The notes beneath the pieces are model-generated. The model saw only the letters and a program-made list of their open reading frames with translations, did not search any database and was not told the DNA's origin. Shown piece by piece: positions 22,268-31,400 of a stretch of 64,000 nt of DNA. Each line of letters opens with the position of its first letter. Position 1 is the stretch's first letter. The position numbers and the translations under genes were made by a program. Origin of the DNA: Candidatus Oscillochloris fontis (lineage in GTDB: Bacteria > Chloroflexota > Chloroflexia > Chloroflexales > Chloroflexaceae). The stretch lies in NCBI RefSeq assembly GCF_004138135.1, contig NZ_RYFD01000014.1:1-64000 (forward strand), in the 5' to 3' direction.

Positions 22268-24790
22268 ATGATCACGCTAGATGACCTGCTCGCCGCTGGT
22301 GCCCGCCTGCATGGCTCCGCCCAGGCAACCAGTTTTATGGACTGGAGCTATGACTCGCGCCTGACCGCGTCGGGTGAGTGCTTTGTGGCCCTGCGTACCC
22401 CCCGCGCCGATGGCCACGATTTCATCCCCGCTGCGATTGCTGCTGGTGCGACCGGCATTCTCTGCTCCTGGCCGCCTGCCGATCCCGCTGGGGCAACTGT
22501 GCTCCTCTGCGATGATCCTCAGGCCACATTGCTGGGCTGGGCTGCCGAGCGCCTCGCTAATGTGCAGCCGACGGTGGTGGGTATTACCGGGAGTGTGGGC
22601 AAGACGACTGCCCGCCGCGCTGCGGCGGCGGTGCTCGCACGCCGTGCGGCCACCTTTCAGAGTCGGCGCAGTTTCAATTCACTGCTGGGCTTGCCGGTCG
22701 CACTGGCGCGTTTAGAAGATCAACACCGCTTCGCGGTGCTCGAACTGGGGAGTGATCGCCGTGGTGAGATTGCGCACCTCGCGACCTTCTTCCCGCCGCA
22801 GATTGCGCTGGTGACGGCAGTAGAGGCAGCGCATCTGCGGAGCTTTGGGACGCTGGAGGCGATTGCGGCTGAGAAGGGCGATCTGTTGGCGGCGCTGCCC
22901 CCGAAGGGTGTGGCGATCATCAATGGCGATAGCCCGCTTGCCCGCGCCTTGATGGGGCGCACCAAGGCGCATACGATCACCTATGGCCAGGGGCGCAGTT
23001 GCGATCTAAGTGGTCGCGGCTTGCACTATGATCTCGATGGCACTATGGTGCGCTTGCGCTGGTGCGGTACCGAACTGGATGTTCATACCCCGCTGATCGG
23101 TATTCCTGGCCTGTACGCGGCGCTGGCTGGGGTGGCGGTCGGCTTGGCTTGTGGCATGGATCTGGAAGATTGTGTCGCCGCACTCCCCCACCTAGAGCCA
23201 GTGGCTGGTCGCTTGCGCCCGCTCTCTGCGCTGGGTGGCGCGGCCCTGCTTGATGATAGTTTTAGTGCCGCGCCGCCCGCCGCCTTGGCCGCGCTGGATA
23301 CGCTTGCCGTCCTACCCGCCCGCCGCCGCATCGCGGTCATCGGCAGCCTCGCGGAGTTGCCGGTCGGCAGCGAGGAGCCGTTCTACCGCGAGCTAGGTAC
23401 CCGTGCTGCCAGTAGCGCCGACCTGCTGATTGTGAAGGGTGACTGGGGTGTGGTGATGGAACGCGCTGCCCGCCACATCAACCCGAATATTGCGGTGCAG
23501 GTGGTGGATACCACCGAGGCGACGTTGGCCGCGTTGCCCCCGGATCTTGGCGCGGGCGATTTGGTGCTGGTGAAGGGCGGCGCTGAGTCGCGCATGGAAC
23601 GAGTGGTCGCCCGCTTGGTAGATGCGGCCTTCGCCCCGCCCTTGGTGCGCCAAGAACCGGCGTGGCGTAGCGTGCGCGTTGGTGATCCCGACCGCCCGAC
23701 GTGGTTACGCATCAATCTTGATGCCCTCGCCGACAATGTGCGCCGCCTGCGCGAACTGGCCGGGGTGCCGCTGATGGCGGTGCTCAAGGCCGACGCCTAT
23801 GGCCATGGGGCTATTCGGGCGGCGCGGGCGGCGCTGGGGGCGGGTGCCGAGGCGCTGGCGGTAGCCACACTCGGTGAGGCGCGCACGCTGCGCACTCAAG
23901 GCATAACGGCGCGTATCCTGCTGCTCGGCTATACCCCCCCCTGGCAGGCCGATGAGACGGTGCGCTTGGGGCTGGATTGTACGCTCTTCGACCACGACTC
24001 GGCACTCGCGCTGAGTAATGCCGCGCAGAGTGCTGGCCGTCCGGTGCGGGTGCATGTCAAGGTTGATACCGGTATGGCGCGATTGGGCCTGGCTCCATCT
24101 GAAGTCGGCCCGTTCCTGGCTGCATTGCAGCACCTTCCCGGCTTGGAGATCCACGGCCTCTATACCCACTTTGCCAGCGCCGATGAGGCTGATCTGAGTG
24201 CAGCGCTGGCGCAGTTGGAGCGCTTCAATCATCTGCTGAATAGCCTGATCGCGGCTGGACTGCGCCCACCCCTGGTGCATGCGGCCAATAGTGCCGCCAC
24301 GTTGCGCCTCCCGGCGGCCCGCTTCGACATGGTGCGCCCAGGGATCGCCTGCTACGGCCTCCGCCCTAGCCCGCATGCCCCCCTACCACCCGGTTTCCAC
24401 CCCGTCCTCAGTTTCCATAGCGAAGTGGCCCAAGTGCGCGAACTCCCCGCCGGAGTGCCCGTCTCCTATGGCGGTACCTACATTACCCACAAGCCGACGC
24501 GCATCGCCACCATCCCGGCGGGCTACGCCGATGGTGTCCGCCGCGCCCCACCATGGCAGAGCGTGTTGATCGCGGGCCAGCGGGCTTCAGTGGTTGGGCG
24601 CATCTGTATGGACTACACCATGGTGGATGTGAGCCATATCCCCGGCGTGCGGCGCGGCGATGCCGTCGTCCTGATCGGGCACCAGGGTGAAGCCGCGATC
24701 AGCGCCGATGAGGTTGCCGAGTGGTTGGGGACGATCAGTTACGAGGTGTTGACTAGTATTCTGCCGCGTGTGCCGCGTGAGGTGGCGTAG
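22268..24790 (+). CDS. murF-alr: Bifunctional MurF ligase-alanine racemase
   Basis: 840 residues, a fusion. Residues 1-465 are a MurF-type Mur ligase with P-loop GITGSVGKTT (105-114), adding D-Ala-D-Ala to the UDP-MurNAc-tripeptide. Residues 478-840 are alanine racemase with PLP Lys507 in VLKADAYGHG and catalytic Tyr in ICMDYTMVDVS. The fusion couples D-Ala supply to its use in peptidoglycan synthesis. The MurF part is compact, and a conserved loop reads GRLRPLSALGGAALLDDSFSA. No ddl, murE or mraY gene is adjacent. It is directly preceded by a MITE-like repeat ending four bases before the ATG, so its ribosome site is weak or supplied by that repeat. Confidence 0.95.
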   Translation: MITLDDLLAAGARLHGSAQATSFMDWSYDSRLTASGECFVALRTPRADGHDFIPAAIAAGATGILCSWPPADPAGATVLLCDDPQATLLGWAAERLANVQPTVVGITGSVGKTTARRAAAAVLARRAATFQSRRSFNSLLGLPVALARLEDQHRFAVLELGSDRRGEIAHLATFFPPQIALVTAVEAAHLRSFGTLEAIAAEKGDLLAALPPKGVAIINGDSPLARALMGRTKAHTITYGQGRSCDLSGRGLHYDLDGTMVRLRWCGTELDVHTPLIGIPGLYAALAGVAVGLACGMDLEDCVAALPHLEPVAGRLRPLSALGGAALLDDSFSAAPPAALAALDTLAVLPARRRIAVIGSLAELPVGSEEPFYRELGTRAASSADLLIVKGDWGVVMERAARHINPNIAVQVVDTTEATLAALPPDLGAGDLVLVKGGAESRMERVVARLVDAAFAPPLVRQEPAWRSVRVGDPDRPTWLRINLDALADNVRRLRELAGVPLMAVLKADAYGHGAIRAARAALGAGAEALAVATLGEARTLRTQGITARILLLGYTPPWQADETVRLGLDCTLFDHDSALALSNAAQSAGRPVRVHVKVDTGMARLGLAPSEVGPFLAALQHLPGLEIHGLYTHFASADEADLSAALAQLERFNHLLNSLIAAGLRPPLVHAANSAATLRLPAARFDMVRPGIACYGLRPSPHAPLPPGFHPVLSFHSEVAQVRELPAGVPVSYGGTYITHKPTRIATIPAGYADGVRRAPPWQSVLIAGQRASVVGRICMDYTMVDVSHIPGVRRGDAVVLIGHQGEAAISADEVAEWLGTISYEVLTSILPRVPREVA

Positions 24791-24841
24791 AGAATGTGCT
24801 ACACTGTACATACGTTGTCAATACACGAGATGGGGGCAACT

Positions 24842-25171
24842 ATGCGCAAACCGACAACTTTTCGGTTAAAGGAATCCACCTACACCTTGCTCGACACCCT
24901 CGCACGTCAAGAGGATCTGTCGCGCACGGCCATGTTTGAACTGTTAGTACGTGAAGAGGCAAAGCGGCGTCACCTTGCGATCCCACTTACACCCCGTCAA
25001 CGGGCGGCGCTCGATTCCGACCCGCATGTCGGAGCAGCGCTGGAGCGATTGGGTACGAATGAGTCCTATGTGTTTGCCGATCCCGATGGGGGACCAGGGA
25101 CAATTTTCTTTACCCCTGCTGGTGATGAAGCCCCGGTACATGATCAGCGACTCGCAGAGCTTGAAGGGTAG
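24842..25171 (+). CDS. Ribbon-helix-helix-like antitoxin candidate
   Basis: 109 residues from the ATG at 24842 (GGGGG six bases before it). The N-terminal 45 residues (RKPTTFRLKESTYTLLDTLARQ, then LSRTAMFELLVREEA) look like a CopG/ribbon-helix-helix DNA-binding domain. The tail is acidic, as in antitoxins. The stop is followed 7 bases later by the toxin-like gene start at 25179. It is probably the first gene of a toxin-antitoxin operon that represses itself, but no toxin activity is shown. Confidence 0.65.
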   Translation: MRKPTTFRLKESTYTLLDTLARQEDLSRTAMFELLVREEAKRRHLAIPLTPRQRAALDSDPHVGAALERLGTNESYVFADPDGGPGTIFFTPAGDEAPVHDQRLAELEG

Positions 25172-25178
25172 GCCGCAT

Positions 25179-25616
25179 GCAAGTAGTCATAGCTTGGAGC
25201 GAAACCGCAACCCGTCAATATGCAACCCTTACGTAACTATTCACACTTGGGTAAAGGAAATCTCGTATTGACGCAAAGGCGCAAGGACGCAAAGGCTTTG
25301 TTGCAGGCTTTGCGCCTCTGCGTCTTTGCGTCAAAAACTGGAAGCTAGGAGAAGTGTGAACAGTTACACCCTTACTCCGCCCCAACAGCAGAGTGCCCGC
25401 AATCTGGTTCAGACGATCAAGGTTTCGCCCCGTGCGGCGCACTATTACCATACCGCCACTCAACGGGATGGCACCACCCGTGCCGTCTGGGTTGCCTATG
25501 GACTTACCGTGCGGATCTTATTCACTCTGGCAGAAGATGGACGCAGCCTCATTGCCCGAATCTTCGATGTAGCACCATCCGATCTCCCTGGTATCGCAGA
25601 CTACGAAGAGTCCTAA
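25179..25616 (+). pseudogene. RelE/ParE-like toxin candidate, split by a MITE-like element
   Basis: The reading frame starts at the ATG at 25179 and reads MQVVIAWSETATRQYATLT, then meets a stop inside the element at 25234. Removing the element (25233-25367) and one copy of the 8-bp duplication ACCCTTAC restores an open frame: TATLTPPQQQSARNLVQ and on to the stop at 25614. The restored protein has about 97 residues and ends RAVWVAYGLTVRILFTL, consistent with a small RelE/ParE-like toxin; the family call is tentative. The right part could still be made from a GTG at 25356 supplied by the element. Confidence 0.72.
25233..25367. mobile_element. MITE-like element (family A), 135 bp, in the toxin-like gene
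   Basis: Ends GTAACTATTCACACTT and AAGTGTGAACAGTTAC are 16-bp inverted repeats with one mismatch. The core is a GACGCAAAGGCGCAAGG hairpin. The 8-bp direct repeat ACCCTTAC is at 25225-25232 and 25368-25375. It has no coding capacity, so it needs a transposase in trans. The right end carries AGGAG followed four bases later by GTG, an outward-facing start. Confidence 0.9.
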
Positions 25617-25628
25617 CGTGACACACGG

Positions 25629-25665
25629 AAGGGGCATCGGGTAGACCCCGATGCCCCTCTTTTTT
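25629..25665 (+). terminator. Terminator after the toxin-like gene
   Basis: AGGGGCATCGGG, a short loop and CCCGATGCCCCT followed by CTTTTTT. It faces the toxin-antitoxin unit and sits 65 bases from the convergent liv operon. Confidence 0.9.
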
Positions 25666-25729
25666 CCCAACAGTCATGGTTCGTGCGCTGGCTGCGATCA
25701 TTCACCGTGTTGAAATGTGATCTCTCACC

Positions 25730-26446
25730 CTATTCCAACCCCAGGTACGCCTTTTGCACCATCGGATCTTCGATCAGTGCCTTGGCCTGGTTCTCCAGCA
25801 CGATCTCGCCGCTCTGCAACACATAACCCCGGTGAGCGATACTGAGCGCCTGGAGTGCGTTCTGCTCCACCAGCAGCACCGTCATGCCCTGAGCGTTGAT
25901 CTCCTGCACAATCTCGAAGATCTGCTCGACTAACACCGGGGCCAAACCCATGCTCGGCTCGTCAAGTAGCAGGATGCGCGGGCGGGTCATCAGGGCACGG
26001 GCGATGGCCAACATCTGCTGCTCACCGCCGGAGAGTGTGCCACCCTTCTGGTTGACCCGCTCGCGCAGACGCGGGAAGAGCGTCATCGCCCGTTCGAGAT
26101 CATTTTGGTACGCCTCGCTGTGCGTATCATGCAGGTAGGCTCCCAGTTCCAGATTCTCCAGCACGGTTAGGCGCGGGAAGATCTTGCGCCCCTCAGGCGA
26201 CTGGGCCACTCCCATCTTCACGATCTCGTGGGCGGGGATGTTGTGGATCGGCTTATCGTCCAGCAACACCTCACCCTGACGCGGGTTGAGCAACCCAGAG
26301 ATCGTGCGCAGGGTCGTACTCTTACCAGCCCCGTTGGAGCCGATCAGCGTCACAATCTCACCCTGGTTAATTTTGATCGAGATCCCCTTGAGGGCGTGGA
26401 TCTTGCCATAGTAGGTATGAACGTTGCGGAGTTCTAGTAGCGCCAT
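25730..26446 (-). CDS. livF: Branched-chain amino acid ABC transporter, ATP-binding protein LivF
   Basis: 238 residues, the family length. Walker A is GSNGAGKS (36-43), signature LSGGEQQ, Walker B LLLDEPSMGL and the switch His in the LLVEQN region. It hydrolyses ATP to drive uptake through LivH and LivM. It is the last gene of a five-gene operon on the minus strand (livJ, livH, livM, livG, livF), 16 bases after livG. Confidence 0.93.
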   Translation of the reverse strand: MALLELRNVHTYYGKIHALKGISIKINQGEIVTLIGSNGAGKSTTLRTISGLLNPRQGEVLLDDKPIHNIPAHEIVKMGVAQSPEGRKIFPRLTVLENLELGAYLHDTHSEAYQNDLERAMTLFPRLRERVNQKGGTLSGGEQQMLAIARALMTRPRILLLDEPSMGLAPVLVEQIFEIVQEINAQGMTVLLVEQNALQALSIAHRGYVLQSGEIVLENQAKALIEDPMVQKAYLGLE

Positions 26447-26462
26447 GTGGCTTCCTTCGCTA

Positions 26463-27239
26463 TCACCCGTGATGCCCGGCGGCCTTACCGAGATAGGCTT
26501 CGATCACCCGTGGGTTGCTGCGGATCACCTGTCCATCACCCTCGGCAATCTTGGTGCCATAATCGAGTACCGAAATACGCTCCGAGATGCTCATCACCAA
26601 GCGCATGTCATGTTCGATCAACACCACCGTCACCCCACGCTCATCGCGCAGACGGCGGATGAGGTGGGTCGCCTCGACCGTCTCGTTGGGGTTCATCCCA
26701 GCGGTCGGCTCGTCGAGCAGAATCAGCTTGGGATCACCCGCCAAAGCGCGGGCAATCTCCAGGCGGCGCTGATCGCCATAGGGCAAGTTCTTGGCCAGAT
26801 TGTCGCGTTTCTCATCCAGGCCGACAAAGCGCAACAGATCGCGGCTCGTGTCACGCGCCTTGCCCTCCTCTAGGCGCAGGCTGCGGTTGCGCAACAGAAT
26901 GTTCCAGAACGGTGCATGCAGATGAGTATGCATGCCCACCAACACATTCTCCAACACCGTCATGTTGGGGAAGAGCCGAATATTCTGGAAGGTACGCCGC
27001 ATCCCCAACGCGGCGATCTGGTCTGGACGCAGCCCCGTGATGGTCTGGCCATTAAAGAGCACACCACCCGTATCCGGCTTGTAGATGCCGGTTAGAATGT
27101 TGAAGAAGGTGGTCTTCCCGGCACCATTCGGCCCGATCACACTCACGATGTTACCCTGTTCTATCGTCAGGGTAACATCGTTGACCGCCGTGAGGCCACC
27201 GAAGACCTTGGTAATATTGTTGGCTTCAAGCAGGGCCAT
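26463..27239 (-). CDS. livG: Branched-chain amino acid ABC transporter, ATP-binding protein LivG
   Basis: 258 residues. Walker A is GPNGAGKT (36-43), the family-specific LPYGDQRRLEIARAL replaces the usual LSGGQ, and Walker B is ILLDEPTAGMNP. It forms the nucleotide-binding pair with LivF. It is 44 bases downstream of livM. Confidence 0.93.
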   Translation of the reverse strand: MALLEANNITKVFGGLTAVNDVTLTIEQGNIVSVIGPNGAGKTTFFNILTGIYKPDTGGVLFNGQTITGLRPDQIAALGMRRTFQNIRLFPNMTVLENVLVGMHTHLHAPFWNILLRNRSLRLEEGKARDTSRDLLRFVGLDEKRDNLAKNLPYGDQRRLEIARALAGDPKLILLDEPTAGMNPNETVEATHLIRRLRDERGVTVVLIEHDMRLVMSISERISVLDYGTKIAEGDGQVIRSNPRVIEAYLGKAAGHHG

Positions 27240-27283
27240 CGCCTCTCCTTATCGGTTTGGTAGTCGTCGTGTTGTAGACATCC

Positions 27284-28606
27284 CTACGACGTACTCACCT
27301 CAACCGGGTCGTCATCATGATCATGCAGTTCCTGGCGGCGTCGATCTTCGGGCAAGATACCTTCAGGTCGGAAGATCATCATCAGGATCATCAGCAGACC
27401 AAAAAGTAGTCGTTGGTACTGGGTAGGATCGAACGACTGCGGGATGGGCAACCCCGCATCCTTGGCGCTACGCAGAACCTCGGCGATACGCGGCAGGATC
27501 TGGATGTTGAGCAGTGTCACCAGCACCGCCCCTAGGATCACGCCGGGAATATTACCCAGACCACCCAGAATGACCATGGACAAGATACTAATCGAACGCA
27601 GCAGATCGAAGGTGGGCGGGTTAATGAAGAGTTGCTTCGAGGCGAAGATGACTCCCATTGCCCCAGCGAAGGATGCTCCCACCGCAAAGGCCATGAGCTT
27701 CATGCGCACCAGCGGAATCCCCTGGGCGATTGCAGCGGTCTCATCCTCACGGATGGCCGTCCAAGCGCGCCCGATGCGCGAGTTCTTCAGACGGCTGACC
27801 ACCAGCATCGTTATCAAGACCACCACCAGCACCATGAAGTAGAAGAAGATCTGGTAGAGTTGATTATTATCAAGATTGAAGCCGAGCGCCTTGAGTGCAG
27901 GCGCAAAGAAGAGCGGCGGACGCTCAATATCCTTGATCCCCTGGGCACCATTGGTGATATTGACCGGCTTATCCAGGTTGACCGCCAGCACCCGGATCAC
28001 CTCACCGAAGCCCAGCGTCACAATCGCTAGGTAGTCGCCGCGTAGGCGCAACACCGGCAGGCCGAGCATCACCCCAAACACGCCGCCGACCACCAGACCA
28101 ATAATGATGAAGAGATAGAACCAGCCCGCGCCAACCGGCGTGGCCCCACTGATCATATTGCCGATCTGATCGGTACTAAAGATAGACCAGAGATAGGCAC
28201 CAACCGCATAGAAGGCCACATAGCCTAAGTCGAGCAGACCCGCAAAACCGACCACCACATTCAGGCCCATCGCCAAGGTGGCAAAGATACCCGCCTGGGT
28301 AGCCACATCAATGTAGTAGGGGTTAAGCGTACCAAAGTAGGGCAGCACGAAACCCAACGCAACCACCGCGAGGGCGATCTTGAAGCCCAGCGCCACCCGC
28401 GAACGGTAGATGGCCAGAATGAGCAGCAAGAAGAGCACAAAGACGATGTCGGTAAAGAGGCTGGTACGTGGATTGGTAATCAACAGAGCCGAGGTGATCA
28501 GGGTATAGAGCGACAAGAACGTATACCCCGCCGGCCCCTTCGTCATCCACGCATTCAACTGATTCCAGAGACCCGTCTCTGGGGTGTGGGGAGGATTCTT
28601 GGCCAT
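27284..28606 (-). CDS. livM: Branched-chain amino acid ABC transporter, permease LivM
   Basis: 440 residues, longer than a typical LivM (about 300-425) because of an N-terminal extension of about 90 residues with two extra hydrophobic segments. The permease core begins near residue 90. The EAA-like loop reads SRIGRAWTAIREDETAAIAQGI and the following segment is MKLMAFAVGASFAGAMGVIFA. It forms the channel with LivH in the inner membrane. Only two bases separate it from the livH stop. Confidence 0.92.
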   Translation of the reverse strand: MAKNPPHTPETGLWNQLNAWMTKGPAGYTFLSLYTLITSALLITNPRTSLFTDIVFVLFLLLILAIYRSRVALGFKIALAVVALGFVLPYFGTLNPYYIDVATQAGIFATLAMGLNVVVGFAGLLDLGYVAFYAVGAYLWSIFSTDQIGNMISGATPVGAGWFYLFIIIGLVVGGVFGVMLGLPVLRLRGDYLAIVTLGFGEVIRVLAVNLDKPVNITNGAQGIKDIERPPLFFAPALKALGFNLDNNQLYQIFFYFMVLVVVLITMLVVSRLKNSRIGRAWTAIREDETAAIAQGIPLVRMKLMAFAVGASFAGAMGVIFASKQLFINPPTFDLLRSISILSMVILGGLGNIPGVILGAVLVTLLNIQILPRIAEVLRSAKDAGLPIPQSFDPTQYQRLLFGLLMILMMIFRPEGILPEDRRRQELHDHDDDPVEVSTS

Positions 28607-28608
28607 CG

Positions 28609-29778
28609 CTACACCTTTTGGGTCGTTGATTCGCCGAGGAGGCCCTCAGGACGGAAGATCAGGATCAGGATGAGGATGCTAAAGGCGGCAATATCGGCAT
28701 AACTCGCGCCGGAGAAGGCACCGCCGGTAAAGAGCGAGAGGTAGGAGGCCACAAAGGCTTCCAGGAAGCCCAATACAATCCCTCCCACCATCGCGCCGGT
28801 GATATTGCCAATGCCCCCCAACACCGCTGCGGTAAATGCCTTGAGGCCCGGAATAAAGCCCATGTAGGGGTTTACGGTGCCGATATTCATACCAAACAGA
28901 ACACCCGCTGCTCCACCTAGTGCCCCACCGATGAGGAAGGTGAGTGAGATGATCTGATTGACATTGATACCCATCAGGCTAGCCGTAGCGCGATCTTGGG
29001 CTACGGCACGAATCGCCTTACCCAGACGAGTCGCATTCACCAAGTAGTTGAGCGCCAACAGCATCAACAACGCGGCCACAATAAAGATCACCGCTTTGGG
29101 GCTGATCTGCACCGGAATTGCGCGTTCACCCAGAGGAATGCTGGCAATCTGGAACGGCTTGCCAAAATTGGGCGTCTCGAAGCGCGCATTAAAACCGAGT
29201 GGCGAACTGGTCGCAATTAGGCGTACCACATCTTGCAACACCAGCGACATACCAATCGCGGAGATCAGCGGGACGAGGCGCGGGGAATTGCGCAAGGGAC
29301 GATAGGCTACCCGTTCGGTTGCCATGGCCAAGAGGCCACTCACCGTCATACCCACGACCAGCGCAATCACCACAAAGACCAGCCAGGGGAGGGTCGAGAG
29401 CAAGCCCCACTGCATCAGCAGGTAGGCCACACCAGCCCCAACAAAACCACCCACCATGAAGATCTCACCATGGGCAAAGTTGATAAACTCCAGCACACCA
29501 TAGACCATGGTGTAGCCCAGTGCGATGGTGGCAAAGAGAAAGCCACGCACCATACCGTCAATCATCACCTGTGGCAGAATAGCTATCGCCGTCTGCATGA
29601 TCTTGGGGTCGGAGCGGCTAAGAAAGAAGGCCACAACAACAACGATCAAACCCAGAACAACGGCACTCCCAATAATAAAGAGGATGAGTTGGCCCAACGG
29701 CATAAAGACGGTACGCAAGGTTTGGAGCGTCCGCTGTCGTTGTAGATCTTGTTTGCTGACGTTTGCCTCGGCTACCAT
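28609..29778 (-). CDS. livH: Branched-chain amino acid ABC transporter, permease LivH
   Basis: 389 residues with about 9 membrane segments. The N-terminal 85 residues (with one hydrophobic segment) are extra compared with the usual 300-residue LivH; the core starts at QVMIDGMVRGFLFATIALGY. Motifs GVLEFINFAHGEIFMVG and TRLGKAIRAVAQDRATASLMGI are typical. Spacing to livM is two bases. Confidence 0.92.
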   Translation of the reverse strand: MVAEANVSKQDLQRQRTLQTLRTVFMPLGQLILFIIGSAVVLGLIVVVVAFFLSRSDPKIMQTAIAILPQVMIDGMVRGFLFATIALGYTMVYGVLEFINFAHGEIFMVGGFVGAGVAYLLMQWGLLSTLPWLVFVVIALVVGMTVSGLLAMATERVAYRPLRNSPRLVPLISAIGMSLVLQDVVRLIATSSPLGFNARFETPNFGKPFQIASIPLGERAIPVQISPKAVIFIVAALLMLLALNYLVNATRLGKAIRAVAQDRATASLMGINVNQIISLTFLIGGALGGAAGVLFGMNIGTVNPYMGFIPGLKAFTAAVLGGIGNITGAMVGGIVLGFLEAFVASYLSLFTGGAFSGASYADIAAFSILILILIFRPEGLLGESTTQKV

Positions 29779-29945
29779 GATGCACTCTCTGTCTGCTCAC
29801 AACGTTGTTGGAGAGGAGGACTACGTCAGTATTGCCCTTGTGTAGAAAGCGGAGGTATTCGTAGCAACTCCACGTGGTCTTGGAGCAGGCGGGATGAGCA
29901 GGTAATCACACCCGTCCAAGCACCATACTCTGGCAACACTCGAAA

Positions 29946-29978
29946 CTATGCTGCCAGGGCAATGCCCTGGCAGCATAG
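29946..29978. promoter_or_regulatory. Perfect palindrome between livJ and livH
   Basis: CTATGCTGCCAGGGCA pairs perfectly with TGCCCTGGCAGCATAG (one-base centre). It follows the livJ stop and precedes livH. A strong hairpin here would protect the livJ message and partly stop transcription, giving more binding protein than permease. This is a usual arrangement in such operons; the role is inferred. Confidence 0.6.
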
Positions 29979-29990
29979 GTGAAATACCGA

Positions 29991-31400
29991 TTACTCGGTG
30001 GGCGGAGCGCTCTCGATCTTCGAGGTCAACTCGTTCTGATCCCACATGGCCGGATCAGAGTTGGTGGCGAAGATGTAGTAGGTGGCCGGGTTCGGGTCAC
30101 CCTTCTCGCTGAAGCTGTAGGTGCCAGTGATACCACTGAGCGCCGGCAGGCTCTTCATCGCGGTCAACACCTGCTCGCGGGTCGGCTTGCCGTTGGCCTC
30201 AACCGCTGCGGTGACGATAGCAGCCTGACAGAAGGCAGCCGAGTCATACGCCTGGGCCGAGAAGGGCGGAGCGGAACCGTTGAACTTGGCGGTGTAGTCA
30301 GTCGCATACTGAGCAGCGTTGGGGAACTGGCTCACCGGGGCGGCCACGGTGGTGTAGTAGGTGCCCTCAAGGGCATCACCAGCCAGCTTGGCCAACTCAG
30401 GCGAATCCAGGCCGTCCGGGCCGAGGAACTGCGCCATGATGCCACGGTCGCGGGCCTGACGCAGCAGCGGGCCAGCCTGCGGGTAGAGGCCACCGAAGTA
30501 GATCATGTCCGGGTTGGCGGCCTGGAGGGGGGTCAGGATCGAGGAGAAGTCGCTCTTCTCATCGGTGCCCTCGAAGGCCAGCACTTCGAGGCCGAGGCGC
30601 TCGGCCTCAAGCTTGAAGAACTCAGCCACGCCCTGACCGTAGTCGGTCTTGTCGTGGAGGATGTAGACGGTCTTTACGCCAATTTCCTCGGCGAAGCGGG
30701 CGCCAATCGGACCCTGGAGGTCGTCACGACCCACCACGCGGAAGGCGTTGGCGTAGCCGCTCTCGGTGATCTTGGGGTTGGTGTTCGCAGGCGAGATCAT
30801 CACCAAGCTAGAGTTGCTGTAGTCGGGCAGCGAAGCCAGCGCCACACCCGAATTGAGGTGGCCAACCACGCAGAGGATGTCGGGGTCGGAGACGATGTTC
30901 TTGGCGTTGGCCGAACCAACCTCAGGCTGGGCCTGATCATCGAAGGGGGTGAAGCCAATCTCGACGCCCGAACCGGCCAGGGCGACGTTGGCCTGCTCGA
31001 TGGCCAACTCAACACCGTTGCGGATGCCGGTACCCAGCGCAGCCTGGTCGCCGGAGAGCGGGCTCTGCGAGGCGATCGTGATCGTGCCCAGGGCAGCCGC
31101 AGCCTCCGGGGTCATCCCGGCGGCGGTGGCCATGATGTACTCAACGACGGTCATCGCGGCCGGGGTTGGCTCGGCGGTGGCCTCGGTTGGTGCGACGGTG
31201 GCCTCGACAGTGGCCTCGACAGTGGCCTCAACAGTGGCCTCGACAGTGGCCTCGGTGGTGGCCGCAACAGTGGCCTCAGCAGTGGCCGGGGCGGTGGTCG
31301 CCGGGGCGGTGGTCGGTGACGCTGCCGGGGCGCTGCCACAGGCAGCCAGCAGCGACATCAGCACGCCGACCAGGACGATCAGACTCATGATACGCTTCAT
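29991..31400 (-). CDS. livJ: Branched-chain amino acid ABC transporter, substrate-binding lipoprotein
   Basis: 469 residues. Lipoprotein signal ends LLAAC (Cys21). Residues 28-80 are a low-complexity linker of Thr/Ala/Val/Glu with four or more exact EATV repeats. The type I periplasmic-binding fold follows (GTITIASQSPLSGDQAALGTGIRNG). It captures branched-chain amino acids or similar compounds outside the membrane. AAGGAG precedes the ATG. It is the first gene of the liv operon. Ligand specificity is inferred; Leu, Ile, Val, urea or amides are possible for this family. Confidence 0.92.
   Translation of the reverse strand: MKRIMSLIVLVGVLMSLLAACGSAPAASPTTAPATTAPATAEATVAATTEATVEATVEATVEATVEATVAPTEATAEPTPAAMTVVEYIMATAAGMTPEAAAALGTITIASQSPLSGDQAALGTGIRNGVELAIEQANVALAGSGVEIGFTPFDDQAQPEVGSANAKNIVSDPDILCVVGHLNSGVALASLPDYSNSSLVMISPANTNPKITESGYANAFRVVGRDDLQGPIGARFAEEIGVKTVYILHDKTDYGQGVAEFFKLEAERLGLEVLAFEGTDEKSDFSSILTPLQAANPDMIYFGGLYPQAGPLLRQARDRGIMAQFLGPDGLDSPELAKLAGDALEGTYYTTVAAPVSQFPNAAQYATDYTAKFNGSAPPFSAQAYDSAAFCQAAIVTAAVEANGKPTREQVLTAMKSLPALSGITGTYSFSEKGDPNPATYYIFATNSDPAMWDQNELTSKIESAPPTE

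Noticed and set aside
23705-24376. Minus-strand ORF of 223 codons inside murF-alr
   Set aside because: It mirrors the alanine racemase coding frame and has no recognisable domain or start signal.
29979-31319. Long plus-strand ORF (446 codons) opposite livJ
   Set aside because: It is the complement of the well-supported livJ; its Gly/Arg/Asp-rich product has no domain and comes from the GC-rich codon structure of livJ.
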